A DNA stretch of 64,000 nt from Streptomyces kurssanovii (GTDB lineage: Bacteria; Actinomycetota; Actinomycetes; Streptomycetales; Streptomycetaceae). Both the position numbers and the translations under genes were made by a program. This document shows positions 50,627-59,615 of this stretch, one piece after another. The notes under the pieces were generated by a model, which was not told the origin of the DNA, did no database searches, and saw only the letters and a program-made list of their open reading frames with translations. Each line of letters opens with the position of its first letter. Position 1 is the first letter of the stretch. The DNA lies in assembly GCF_014649695.1 (NCBI RefSeq), contig NZ_BMTN01000028.1:1-64000 (forward strand), given 5' to 3'.

Positions 50627-53131
50627 ATGGCTAAGGTCGTAATTGCTGGGGACACCGTGGTCGACTGGCTCATCAGGCCACTCCCAGAATCTGCAGACGA
50701 GACTAGGTCACGCAGACTCGATGACCCAGCGGATACGTGCTGGCTTCCCGGTGGCGCAATGCTGTTGGCAAAGTGTCTAGGGATGGTTTCGAAGCGGCAA
50801 CATATCATTACGCCAATTCCTGATTGGGAGAAAAATCCACCCCGCCCAGGGGAAAAGCGCTTCCATCACTCGTATACTCTGCTGAAGAATATGTCCGAGC
50901 ACTCACATCACTCTTGGCAGGTGGATCGATTCCTAGGGTTCAAGCAGCGCCCGCAGAATGCCCGTGACTCCCGTATTTCATCCGACGCTGATGTGGTATT
51001 GCTGGACGATGCTGGGCTCGATTTTAGAGGGCGCGAAGATCTATGGCCGAAGGCCATAATGAATCCCAAAAGCACTCTCTGGGCCGTGCTGAAGATGGGC
51101 GGCCCAGTGGCGGAGGGAAAATTGTGGGCCCACTTGCGTAGCAGTCTCTGCAATCGCTTGGTCGTAGTCACAACCGTAAATGATCTTCGGCACGGTGGGA
51201 ACGTGGCCGTTAGCCGAGACCTGTCATGGGAACGCAGCGCGCGCGACCTTGCCGCCGAACTGATTCACAAACCTCCGTTCAACGACCTATCCGACTACCC
51301 ATATGTGATCGTGTCCTTTGGCCCCGCTGGTGCCCTGCTCAGCGAGGGTTCTCGAGGGGTATGGCCGCCAAGGTTCACGCTCTTCTTCGAGCCCGACAGC
51401 ATGGAGGGAGACTGGGGAAAAGACGGGGCCGGAAGAGTCATGGGGCATACATCTCTTTTGGCAGCCTGCATCGCCAAGCAAATAGTGATGGCGAATGGTG
51501 CCAACCCGGACATCGAAGGAGGCATACGATTGGGACTCAGCGCAATGCGCGTCATGGACAAAAAGGGCTACGTCACAACTGAAAGCGATCCCGAACGTCT
51601 CAAAATCCCACCCTTCCGTCTCCCGAATGGGTCAGGTTTGGCGAAGGCAAACATTCCGCCGCCGATACTTCTCCGCGGAGACTTTATCCAGGGCAAGGAA
51701 ACGCCACGGGGCGGCCTCTGGGAGATAATGCACGAGAACCACTCGATGGGACTCGAGCAGCTTGCACAAGACATTGTCAGGTATGGCCTGACGGACGTGC
51801 TAACGGATGTTCCCAGGGCACAGTTTGGAGGGTTTCTCACCGTGGATCGCCGGGAAATAGAAGCCTTCCGGGCAATTCGTGCACTTATCTCGCAATACTG
51901 TCTACGGAGGCCGTCTAAGCCGATTTCCATGGCTGTTTTCGGGGCCCCGGGATCGGGTAAATCCTATGCCGTAACTGAAGTCATCAATGACCTGCGCAGA
52001 TCTCAAAAAGAGCTCGGTCTGGCCGACTCGCCACGAGAGTTCAATCTATCGCAGTTTACCTCACCAGCCGATCTCGTTGACGCGCTTCATCTGGTGCGAG
52101 ACGAGAGGTTGCAGGGTGGTATCCCCCTCGTCTTTTGGGATGAATTCGATACTAGCTTTGAGTCGGCGGATCTGGGCTGGCTGCGGTATTTTCTAAGCCC
52201 CATGCAAGATGGCAAGTTCAAGGATAGAGGAACGATACACCCAATCGGACCTGCGATCTTCGTTTTTGCCGGTGGGCGTTCGCGCACGCTCAAGGAATTC
52301 AGTAACCTGCTAAGTGCTGAAAAGTTCGCCGCAGCTAAGGGTCCAGATTTCCTGAGCCGACTGCGCGGCCACATTGACATAGCTGGCCCCGGCATTGCAC
52401 CACAGGAAGATCCAAGTGAACCTGTGGATGTCTACTTCATTATAAGGAGGGCCATTCTCATTCGATCGATTCTTGAACGCAAGGCTGAGCACCTTTTTTA
52501 TCCTTCCAGCGGACACCGTAAAGTGGTCAACGTTGACCCAGGGATACTCAGGGCCCTTCTCCTGATTCCGGATTACAAGCACGGCACTCGGTCGATTGAG
52601 GCTATAGTAGACATGAGCACCTTGGCTGGTATGCGTGCCTTCGAGAGGTCGAGCCTCCCAAGTCAGGACCAGCTACACCTTCACGTGGATGGGAAGAAAT
52701 TCCTATATTACATTCGACAGGTTGATCTACCAGAGAGCCTAGACGCCGAGAGTCTGCGTGACTCCTTCCAAATGGTTTTTCACGACATGCTTGACGGAGA
52801 TGAGCTTACGGAGTTCGTCAACGCTCTCCCGAATCTGCTGGGAGACCTCGGGTATAGGCTCGTAACTCGATTGCCCAGTGAGCCTCTGCAGGACTTGCCT
52901 AATCAGGTTATTGCGGACCTTGCGAAGGCCGAATATAATCGCTGGCTCAAATCAAAAAAGAGAAGGGGGTGGGTGCGCGGAAAAGAGCACAGCGCCTCCA
53001 AGAAAACCCATCTGCTAGTCGCGTGGGAGGCGCTTTCGGAGGAGCGGAAATCCGAGCTTCTTGACTTTGCGTCAAAAATTCCACGCATTCTGCATGATCT
53101 ACACTATTCCGTTAAGTCCTACACAGGCTGA
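50627..53131 (+). CDS. PfkB-like / AAA ATPase / RyR-like domain protein
   Basis: 834 residues in markedly lower-GC DNA. Residues 1-310 resemble a PfkB/ribokinase fold: VVIAGDTVVDWLIRPL at the start, VVLLDDAGLDFRG, YVIVSFGPAGALLSEG, and DGAGRVMGHTSLLAACIA where active enzymes have GAGD. The catalytic Asp is Arg here, so it is probably a sensor. Residues 430-640 are an AAA-type ATPase (AVFGAPGSGKSYAV; IPLVFWDEFD). The last 75 residues (VIADLAKAEYNRWLKSKKRR, then GWVRGKEHSASKKTHLLVAW and LHDLHYSV) fit the RyR domain, found in eukaryotic ryanodine receptors and prokaryotic conflict systems. Start ATG 50627. Alone in its island. A defence role is inferred. Confidence 0.7.
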   Translation: MAKVVIAGDTVVDWLIRPLPESADETRSRRLDDPADTCWLPGGAMLLAKCLGMVSKRQHIITPIPDWEKNPPRPGEKRFHHSYTLLKNMSEHSHHSWQVDRFLGFKQRPQNARDSRISSDADVVLLDDAGLDFRGREDLWPKAIMNPKSTLWAVLKMGGPVAEGKLWAHLRSSLCNRLVVVTTVNDLRHGGNVAVSRDLSWERSARDLAAELIHKPPFNDLSDYPYVIVSFGPAGALLSEGSRGVWPPRFTLFFEPDSMEGDWGKDGAGRVMGHTSLLAACIAKQIVMANGANPDIEGGIRLGLSAMRVMDKKGYVTTESDPERLKIPPFRLPNGSGLAKANIPPPILLRGDFIQGKETPRGGLWEIMHENHSMGLEQLAQDIVRYGLTDVLTDVPRAQFGGFLTVDRREIEAFRAIRALISQYCLRRPSKPISMAVFGAPGSGKSYAVTEVINDLRRSQKELGLADSPREFNLSQFTSPADLVDALHLVRDERLQGGIPLVFWDEFDTSFESADLGWLRYFLSPMQDGKFKDRGTIHPIGPAIFVFAGGRSRTLKEFSNLLSAEKFAAAKGPDFLSRLRGHIDIAGPGIAPQEDPSEPVDVYFIIRRAILIRSILERKAEHLFYPSSGHRKVVNVDPGILRALLLIPDYKHGTRSIEAIVDMSTLAGMRAFERSSLPSQDQLHLHVDGKKFLYYIRQVDLPESLDAESLRDSFQMVFHDMLDGDELTEFVNALPNLLGDLGYRLVTRLPSEPLQDLPNQVIADLAKAEYNRWLKSKKRRGWVRGKEHSASKKTHLLVAWEALSEERKSELLDFASKIPRILHDLHYSVKSYTG

Positions 53132-53252
53132 GTCAGAGTAAGCCGGGCAGATTTCATCCTGAACGCGCAGGTTTCGGCGGCCAGCTCCGTCAGTCGGAAG
53201 GCGGGCATGCGGCGACCAGTGAACCGGGGGCGTACGTGACGGGCAGCGGTTC

Positions 53253-53605
53253 GTGATCGGTCCTGATGGCCGGCCTGATCTGCGTGTGAACTGGTGCCTG
53301 GGCTCGGCGAAGTGGAGGCGTTTGGCCTGGAGGATGCTGGTGTGGCTGAACTACCTGCTCACGGTGGGTACGAACTGGTGGGACGCCGACGACGAGGTGG
53401 CGTCCGAGTTTCTGTTCTGGCGGGTCACGGATCCCGTGAACGAGGACACGGTGGAGACCGGGACCTTCGCCCGGGACTTGGCCGGGCTAAAGAAGTTCTA
53501 CACGTTGGCCGCGCGGTTCGGGGTCCCCGACCCCTTCGCGGACATGGACGCACCGCGCATCGTCCGGCACGCGGACGTCAAGTGGCTCGACCCGGGTGGA
53601 AGTGA
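53253..53605 (+). pseudogene. Tyrosine recombinase, N-terminal fragment
   Basis: VNWCLGSAKWRRLAWRMLVW, then LNYLLTVGTNWWDADDEVAS and GTFARDLAGLKKFYTLAARF followed by VKWLDPGG match the core-binding domain of Streptomyces integrases, in which VKWLDP marks the linker. The catalytic domain (Arg, His-x-x-Arg, Tyr) is absent. After about 53605 unrelated sequence follows. An in-frame TGA lies just upstream, so the 5' end may also be lost. Confidence 0.6.
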
Positions 53606-54054
53606 CCCGCGCCCGCGGACAGGCAAGCAGCTTCGTGAACCGCATGGTGACGAGCAAGACGACGGCGCTTTCCGCCTGGGGACGCCGCCAGGCGGAAGCC
53701 ATCGTCGAGACCTACTGGGAGAGCAGCGGCACACAGGAGCCTCCGCAGGTCAGTCAGGATGCCCCTGCGCCGGGGGTTCGATACGTGCCGGTTCTCTCTT
53801 CAACGGGGGAGCTCGTGCCCGTGACCGACCAGTCGGTGCGCAAGGCATGGAAGCCGGGCAAGGTTGAAGGTCCGCCCGACAACAGCGACCTGGAGTTGCG
53901 GATCTCCGACCGCGTCAGCGATACCAAGGCTGCCATCGACGTCTACGCCAAGCACCTTGGCGAGTCGGGCACCTGCGGCCAGGCGTGGAAGGCCATGGTC
54001 AGCACTCAGGTGTTCAGCGTGGTCACCTCCCTTGGCAACCTCAAGGATCAGTGA
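53606..54054 (+). pseudogene. Hypothetical protein fragment joined to the integrase remnant
   Basis: In a different frame from the integrase part: VNRMVTSKTTALSAWGRRQA, then YVPVLSSTGELVPVTDQSVR and TKAAIDVYAKHLGESGTCGQ, stopping at 54052-54054. Codon use is normal, so this is real coding sequence lacking its own start. Probably the remainder of another gene fused here by deletion. Function unknown. Confidence 0.4.
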
Positions 54055-54058
54055 GGTG

Positions 54059-54461
54059 ATGCGCTGGAGTCCCACCGTGTCCCAGGCTGTCGTGGAGCTC
54101 CTCGGCGACGACCTGGTCATCAACCATCCGCAGGTGCGTCCACTGCACTACCTCACCCCGGCGTTGCTCCACCACGTGGGCCTGTACATCACGCTTAACC
54201 TTGCCCACGAGATCCTGTACCTCGGCATGACAGAGCGGCTCCACGCCCTCTCGGCCACCGGAGTGCGTCTCCGTGAGCACCTGACCGAGCCGCAGAAGTA
54301 CGAGAACTGGAAAGCCGTGGCGGAACTTCCCCTTCGTGAAGACCTGGAGCGCCACCAGGTCCAACGCCATGAAAGCCGGGTTGGAGTGCTTCTCGGCCGG
54401 CCCGGAGGCCACCAGCGGAGAGCAGGGCGATGAACGAGGCGGCGTGACCGCAACCGCTTGA
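54059..54461 (+). pseudogene. Hypothetical protein, frameshifted
   Basis: ATG 54059 lies 4 bases after the preceding stop. SQAVVELLGDDLVINHPQVR, then LTPALLHHVGLYITLNLAHE and YLGMTERLHALSATGVRLRE. Near 54328 the frame with high third-position GC switches to FVKTWSATRSNAMKAGLECF and SAGPEATSGEQGDE, ending at TGA 54459-54461. One base change at CTTCCCCTTCG would mend it. No family recognised. A hairpin terminator follows. Confidence 0.5.
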
Positions 54462-54477
54462 CCACCCCGCAGAACCT

Positions 54478-54512
54478 GAGGGCCGGTGACTTTGGAAGAG
54501 TGACCGGCCCTC
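54478..54512. terminator. Hairpin
   Basis: GAGGGCCGGT pairs perfectly with ACCGGCCCTC across 15 bases, 16 bases after the mended stop at 54461, followed by TCGCTTGC. Confidence 0.65.
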
Positions 54513-54627
54513 TCGCTTGCGCCAGCCCGGGTTCCACTGGCGGCCGGGCCTGGCGAGACATCTGGTCAGGCGCAGCGCTGTGGGGCAGTGGCCGGTCTTT
54601 CCCGGGTGGTGGGGTGCTGCGTGGTCC

Positions 54628-54712
54628 GTGTCGACGGGTGGGACGGTCCGCTGCGCTCCTCGCCCCGCCTTGCTGCGTGCCCGGGCTCCGCTGTGCCGCG
54701 TCCTGGTCCGGC
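54628..54712 (+). repeat. Diverged GC-rich repeat, copy of the window's right end
   Basis: GTGTCGACGGGTGGGACGGT and the following 65 bases align with 63882-63962 (GTGTCGTCGGGTGGGGCGGT onward) at roughly three quarters identity, same orientation. Contains CGGTCCGCTGCGCTCC, non-coding. Confidence 0.55.
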
Positions 54713-54733
54713 CGGCCGTCGTGTACCGCGGGG

Positions 54734-55190
54734 TCAGTTCTTGAGGTGTTCGTCGACGTCGACCTCGAACCGGAGACGTTCGATGAGGTCCCGTTCTGTC
54801 TTCTCCTGGGCTGCCTTGAACCTCAGGTACTCGGGGTCGGTGATGTCCGTGGGGAGAGTGCCCTGTCGCGTGTATAGCCCGCCTTCGGTGCAGACGTTGT
54901 GGAGGTCGGCCATCGCTTCGGTGGCGGCCTCCCAGAGTGGAGCCGAAGAGGGAGACTCTGGCCGCCAGTTCCCGTCGGAGCTGGTGCTGCTTGGGTGTCT
55001 GCGGGCCGTAGTAGCCGGGGACGAGGGCGTCGGTGGCGAAGGAGACGCTGCCGTCGAGGTGGAGGAGCAGGTCGAAGTAGAGGGCGGCGCGGCGGTCCCA
55101 GAGGTCCTTCGACCGGGTCGCCTTCCTCTGGTGGCGGGCTTGAAGCCAGGCGGTCACGGCTCCGCCGACGAGCGCGCACACCGCCGACAC
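54734..55190 (-). pseudogene. Membrane-anchored hypothetical protein, frameshifted
   Basis: From 55190 the frame SAVCALVGGAVTAWLQARHQ then DRRAALYFDLLLHLDGSVSF and QHQLRRELAARVSLFGS is followed, after a shift near 54945, by LWEAATEAMADLHNVCTEGG and DPEYLRFKAAQEKTERDLIE, ending DVDEHLKN at 54734. One N-terminal membrane segment, the rest helical. Streptomyces encode many such proteins of unknown role. Either decayed or an assembly error. Confidence 0.6.
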
Positions 55191-55592
55191 CGTCAGCGTC
55201 CTGTGGATCGGTGGTGGGCAGGTCCGCAGCTGAAATCACTCCGGGCGGAGGGGAACTCTGTCGAACGGGAACGCTCGTCGGTCCGGCGTGATGCGTGCAG
55301 CACGGAAACGGTACGGGGACGGTCCTTGAGTCCTGCGAGCTCTTTTTCGGCTAGTCAAGGCTTTGGCCTTTCTTGGTGTGTTCGCCTGTCCCGCAGGTGC
55401 GTTGGGTGCGGATTTTGGATTATTGGGGTAGTTGTTTCAGCTGTTTCGAGCCGTTGCAGCAGGGCCGGGAAGGTGCTGTTGGTTGTTTGACGTGTGGGAC
55501 TAGACAGGAGGCAGCATTCGTCGTGGGGGAGGCGTGGGGCGCCGTGCCGTCATGTCCGGCGTCTGCGTCAGCCCACCTGAGGGGGATCCTGA
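55191..55592. other. No supported gene
   Basis: 402 bases between divergent genes. Short open frames lack coding character. It presumably carries the promoters for both neighbours. Confidence 0.45.
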
Positions 55593-56900
55593 GTGCGTAC
55601 TGGTAGGCGACTCCTTGCCGTCACTGCGGCCGTCCTGGGCCTTGCTGCCCTGGTGACTCCGGTAGCAGCGGCGGACAGTCCTGTATACGGCACAACGCCG
55701 ATTCAGGTGATAGATGCTGAACATCCGTTACCTGAGATCGGCAGCATTATTCCGGCCGCGGAATTAACCCGGCGGAGCCCTGGGACCGCCAATCCTCCGG
55801 CACCGGCCCAATTGACGGAACATGGGGAGGAGGTGGGGCTGCGGACGGGTGCCACCTACGCGTCGAGTCCCGAGGACGTGCCTGCCTCGAACGTGGAAAC
55901 CCGCAGGGTGCGGGATGACATTTCCGATTGCTGGCAGGAACTGGGCGGAAGGCCCGGCGACAAGGTGATCAGCCACTTCCGCTTCTGCAGCATGCGGGAG
56001 ATGGGATACAACACGATCGACCAGAACGGAAAAGTCGTCGGGCGCGTGGCCTTCATGCAGACCACGTATGGCGTCGCACCCACGGATGACCGCGCCGCGT
56101 ACTTCACCACCAGCTTGGACAACTTCGCCCTCACCGGCGTCACCAGCGACGGCTTCCTCGCAGTCGGGGCTGCGGCGAGCGGATACACCGGCGCTGACGG
56201 CAGCAACAAGCCGTGCGAGGTCGACGACAACGCCAGCAACCCGACCAGGCTGTCCCAGTGGAAGGACACCAGCCGCACTGCCCTCCACTGGGTCACCCAG
56301 GACAGGGCCGACGGCTACGGGCGGGACCACCTCTCTCGTTGCGGCGTTGCCACCTCGGTCAAGAACAGCACCGGGAACTGGGTAACGGTCATGCAGACGG
56401 GGATCAGGATCGACTCGGCCAGCTACCTCAGCGGCCCCGTGGGACAGGCCATATTCGACCGCGTCGTACCGGTCATGCAGTACAGCCGGACCAATCCCAA
56501 CAACGGCGACGTCGGCAAGCACATCTACACCGCACAGACCAACCCGGCAGCCACCGACCCGAACGTCCCCGGCAAGGCCATCCCAGGCTCCATCGCCAGC
56601 AAGAAGACCCTGAGCCGGCTCTACGAAGACTGGGACCCCGCCGCCAAGACGCAGCGTGCGAAGAACGAGTCGGCCAAGAACACCGCCTGCGCTCCGATCC
56701 GCCCCACCCCCTCCACGGGACTCGACTGCGACGAGTACCCCTTCGGCTCGACGTGGGAAGGCGCCGGACGGGGAGACAAGAACTTCTCCGTAAAGTACCT
56801 GAACGCCTCACAGAACCGGTCGGCTGGCGCGCTGCTGGGGAACTGGTACTCCAGTGACCGCATCCTGCACCGGGACCGGTTCTATGTGACCATCCGCTAG
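55593..56900 (+). CDS. Secreted NucA/NucB-type deoxyribonuclease
   Basis: 435 residues. Signal peptide RRLLAVTAAVLGLAALVTPV with AAADSP at the cut. The C-terminus GLDCDEYPFGSTWEGAGRGD then NASQNRSAGALLGNWYSSDR matches the NucA/NucB family of extracellular sporulation nucleases, in which DEYPF..ST supplies catalytic residues. The N-terminal 330 residues are an additional domain with paired cysteines (ISDCWQELGGRPGDKVISHF, CSMREMGYN) common to Streptomyces homologues. GTG 55593 follows AGGGGGATCC. A perfect 14-bp hairpin ends the unit. It degrades DNA outside the cell, for nutrition or competition. Confidence 0.85.
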   Translation: MRTGRRLLAVTAAVLGLAALVTPVAAADSPVYGTTPIQVIDAEHPLPEIGSIIPAAELTRRSPGTANPPAPAQLTEHGEEVGLRTGATYASSPEDVPASNVETRRVRDDISDCWQELGGRPGDKVISHFRFCSMREMGYNTIDQNGKVVGRVAFMQTTYGVAPTDDRAAYFTTSLDNFALTGVTSDGFLAVGAAASGYTGADGSNKPCEVDDNASNPTRLSQWKDTSRTALHWVTQDRADGYGRDHLSRCGVATSVKNSTGNWVTVMQTGIRIDSASYLSGPVGQAIFDRVVPVMQYSRTNPNNGDVGKHIYTAQTNPAATDPNVPGKAIPGSIASKKTLSRLYEDWDPAAKTQRAKNESAKNTACAPIRPTPSTGLDCDEYPFGSTWEGAGRGDKNFSVKYLNASQNRSAGALLGNWYSSDRILHRDRFYVTIR

Positions 56901-56919
56901 AGTCCCGAGCCTTGTGCCT

Positions 56920-56950
56920 GAGCCCCGGCCGGTGTCACCGGCCGGGGCTC
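56920..56950. terminator. Bidirectional hairpin terminator
   Basis: GAGCCCCGGCCGGT pairs perfectly with ACCGGCCGGGGCTC across GTC. It lies between two convergent genes, and the reverse-strand gene's stop at 56935 lies inside it. Confidence 0.75.
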
Positions 56951-57387
56951 GGCCACACCCGGATGTCGTACTGCTCCGTCTCGTCCGCGGATCGCCGCCA
57001 CACCTTTACTGCGTAGATTCCAGAATCCGGCAGCACCAGAGACGGCCCGGGCTCCCGGCCCTCCACATTGACCAGCGTCAGCTCCCGTTCCGGGACGTCA
57101 ATCCGGCAACTCCCGAGGTACACCCCGGCCCCGTCGGGCGGTGTCTCATCCCATACCGACAGAGCAGCACCGATGTGCACCCGTGACGCCTGTGTCGGCA
57201 CGCCCGCCGCCGTGCCGTGACCGGATACGGCGTCGTCCTGCGGGACAGCGGATTCCGCATCGCTGCGGTCACCACCTTCGGCAAGCACCCAGAACTGGCT
57301 GTACGAGACGGTGAGCTCGTCGAACGCAACGTCCCATGGCTGGCGATCAGGGAACAGGTCTTCGCTGAAGCGGCTAGGTGACTCCAT
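56935..57387 (-). CDS. Hypothetical beta-rich protein
   Basis: 150 residues from ATG 57387; the frame opens further upstream but there lacks coding character. DVAFDELTVSYSQFWVLAEG, then SRVHIGAALSVWDETPPDGA and LVLPDSGIYAVKVWRRSADE with YDIRVWP at the end. A beta-sandwich type pattern seen in several Streptomyces proteins of unknown role. Convergent with the nuclease gene and sharing its terminator. Confidence 0.6.
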   Translation of the reverse strand: MESPSRFSEDLFPDRQPWDVAFDELTVSYSQFWVLAEGGDRSDAESAVPQDDAVSGHGTAAGVPTQASRVHIGAALSVWDETPPDGAGVYLGSCRIDVPERELTLVNVEGREPGPSLVLPDSGIYAVKVWRRSADETEQYDIRVWPSPGR

Positions 57388-57439
57388 GGCTGCCACCGTA
57401 GCCAGCATGGACCCCCTGGAACAGTGAGCTCTGCACCGC

Positions 57440-57715
57440 GTGTGCTCCGTGACGCATGCGCGCAGCACCCTCTTTGACGGGACGGGGCGGGGCACTGCGG
57501 GGCGGACGACGGCGGCCGGGCCCGACGACGAAGGGCTCTACAACCACCCGGTCAACAAGCTCGCGACGGTGCTCGCGGTCCGCTTCGGCTTCACCTACCA
57601 GGACTACCACGGCCCCGTCCTGCTGACCGGCGGCGCGGACGCCGAGGGTGACACGGTGCCGCTCTCCAAGGACAAGCTCCTGGCGCTGCTGACCAGCCTC
57701 GAAGAGGAGCTCTAA
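57440..57715 (+). CDS. Small conserved hypothetical protein, possibly truncated
   Basis: 91 residues. The C-terminal 60 residues, YNHPVNKLATVLAVRFGFTY then YHGPVLLTGGADAEGDTVPL and SKDKLLALLTSLEEEL, look like a conserved Streptomyces family. The first 30 residues (MCSVTHARSTLFDGTGRGTA) do not, so the 5' part may be lost. Function unknown. Confidence 0.5.
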   Translation: MCSVTHARSTLFDGTGRGTAGRTTAAGPDDEGLYNHPVNKLATVLAVRFGFTYQDYHGPVLLTGGADAEGDTVPLSKDKLLALLTSLEEEL

Positions 57716-57864
57716 CCCCCACCGCCGGAGCAGCCCGAAGGCTGCTCCGGCACCCTTGCGGCTGGGGAGTGGCACTCCTGCCCTGTCCGCCCCGCTCCCG
57801 GGCCCGGCCCTTCCTTCCTGAGGTAGGCGGGGTGCGAGGTCATCCGGTTCGGCATGATGTGCCG

Positions 57865-58695
57865 GTGGACGTGCTGAGGAGCTACTTCGAGGAGAACCCC
57901 GATCTGTTCGCGGCGGTGGTGGCCGCCCTTGCGATCGTCGGAGGGCTCCTCGGCAGCGTGATCGGCGCGAAGATCCAGGCCAATGGCGGCCGGGACCAGG
58001 CGGCTGCGGCCAGGGAGGCGGCGAAGATCGCGGCGGAGGCCCAACGCGTGGCCGCCCTGTGGACCGTCCGGCAGGTTCAGATCGCTGAGTTCATCCAGGG
58101 CGTTCGCGAAGTGCGGCGTATATCCGATCTGTTTTACAAGCAGAACGCTGTCGTCGACGGACTTGACGTCCAGTTGAGTGAGGCGCAGCAGGTGGTGTCG
58201 CGGAAGCTCGCAGAGATTGAGCTGATCGTTCCCTTCGCCGTTGTGCTAGCAGCGCAGAAGGTGACCGAGAGTCTCGACTGTCATGTGAGGCTCGTCCACG
58301 TTGCAGGGCCGGCGGAGTATTTCTTGCAATACGTGCAACGTCAGGTGTTCAGTGAAGACGCGGCTCAGTCTGCACTCGCTAACCAGGCGGAAGACGCGCT
58401 AGGCGCGATGCGTGCGGCCGTTGATCCAGTCGATCCGAGGCCGGGCGCGCGACGGTTCCAAGTTGCAGTGGGAGCCCTTCGCGACGCTACAGGTGCCACC
58501 GTTGAGCAAGCTGTGTCCGTGGTGGCGTTCGTCGCCAATGGTGAGTTTCCGTCGATGGTGGCGGAGAACAGCGAAGAACTAGCCCTGAGGATGTCTGTCC
58601 TCATTGAGGCTGCTCGTGCCACGTTGAAGTCCGGGGATGACGACGTATCCCCGGTGGTGGGGGAGCCTCGGCGCCGATGGTGGCGAGCGGCGTGA
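57865..58695 (+). CDS. Membrane-anchored hypothetical protein
   Basis: 276 residues from GTG 57865 (DVLRSYFEENPDLFAAVVAA). One membrane helix (FAAVVAALAIVGGLLGSVIG) then a long helical region (QAAAAREAAKIAAEAQRVAA, VRQVQIAEFIQGVREVRRIS) and a further helical domain. The type is common in Streptomyces accessory regions; a cytoplasmic sensor or scaffold is possible. No catalytic motif seen. Confidence 0.6.
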   Translation: MDVLRSYFEENPDLFAAVVAALAIVGGLLGSVIGAKIQANGGRDQAAAAREAAKIAAEAQRVAALWTVRQVQIAEFIQGVREVRRISDLFYKQNAVVDGLDVQLSEAQQVVSRKLAEIELIVPFAVVLAAQKVTESLDCHVRLVHVAGPAEYFLQYVQRQVFSEDAAQSALANQAEDALGAMRAAVDPVDPRPGARRFQVAVGALRDATGATVEQAVSVVAFVANGEFPSMVAENSEELALRMSVLIEAARATLKSGDDDVSPVVGEPRRRWWRAA

Positions 58696-58741
58696 ATCGC
58701 AGCTTTCTTCCGAGTTCGCGAGGGCTGAGCCTCCGGTCGAC

Positions 58742-59419
58742 GTGGCGCGCCTGTACGTGTCCGTGGAGAGCTGGCGGCGTGCGGCGGTGGCGGAGACGCG
58801 ACGGATCGCCAGCGAGGAGGCGTACGGGCGTGTGGTGGGTGAGATGCGCCGGGAGGGGCTGGCTGCCATCGACGCCAAGGGCGCGGCGTTTCAGCCTGTC
58901 GAGTGGGAGGAGTCCACGCGCATCTTCCGCGTACAGGGCGTGTGGACCGTCACGGTGTCCGTCTGTGGGACTGACCACACGGCCGTACGGGAGGCGTTCG
59001 CGGCCGGCCTGGGCAGGCGCGAGGAGATCCTGGCAGACGCTCAGAAGCGCATCCCGCGCGTCTCCGGCACCGTCCGCGCTGCTGCCGACGACACCCCGGA
59101 GCGGGTGCGTAAGGCGTGGCGGCGGGACCGCCGCTGGGGCACCGCGCCGAAGCCCGCCACTGGCTGCCACTCTCCCGGCAGTTGGGTGACGTGGCAGCAC
59201 CCCGAGACCGGCCGGACGCTCACCGGGATTGTCACCAAGTGGCTGCTCGGCGAGGACCGACCCGGCCCGCCGCACGGTGATCCCTTGGGACGGCGGCGAG
59301 CCGGTGGTGATGGTGCTGGAGCCCCGGGCGAAGCCCACGGCAGGCCCGTGGAATGTCGTCTACGGCCCGGAGACGTCCAGCCCGGCGCAACCGGCGCGGA
59401 ACAACTCGAGCTGGTGTGA
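58742..59419 (+). pseudogene. Hypothetical protein, probably frameshifted near the end
   Basis: From GTG 58742 (ARLYVSVESWRRAAVAETRR) through GVWTVTVSVCGTDHTAVREA and GCHSPGSWVTWQHPETGRTL the sequence is normal. After about 59265 (GACCCGGCCCGCC) the coding frame appears to switch to TVIPWDGGEPVVMVLEPRAK and PTAGPWNVVYGPETSS. The open frame itself ends EQLELV at 59419. Function unknown. Confidence 0.5.
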
Positions 59420-59615
59420 GGGCCAGCCGAGAAGGGTCCTCCGCTTCCCTCGCGGAGCGGGTGTTTCGTGGGTGGGCACGGCCAGGGCCCTGCGGGGAGA
59501 CCGCGGCCAGCCCGGCCGGCCCTCGGTGTCCTGCGTGATTCGCCCGGCGGACGCGTCCGCTGCCCGGCAGAATTCCGATGGCTGGGTGCGGGCGCTTGGG
59601 TGTGGGGGAGGGGCT

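Noticed and set aside
53606-54054. Continuation of the integrase catalytic domain
   Set aside because: No Arg, His-x-x-Arg or Tyr recombinase motifs in this segment; it is different coding sequence.
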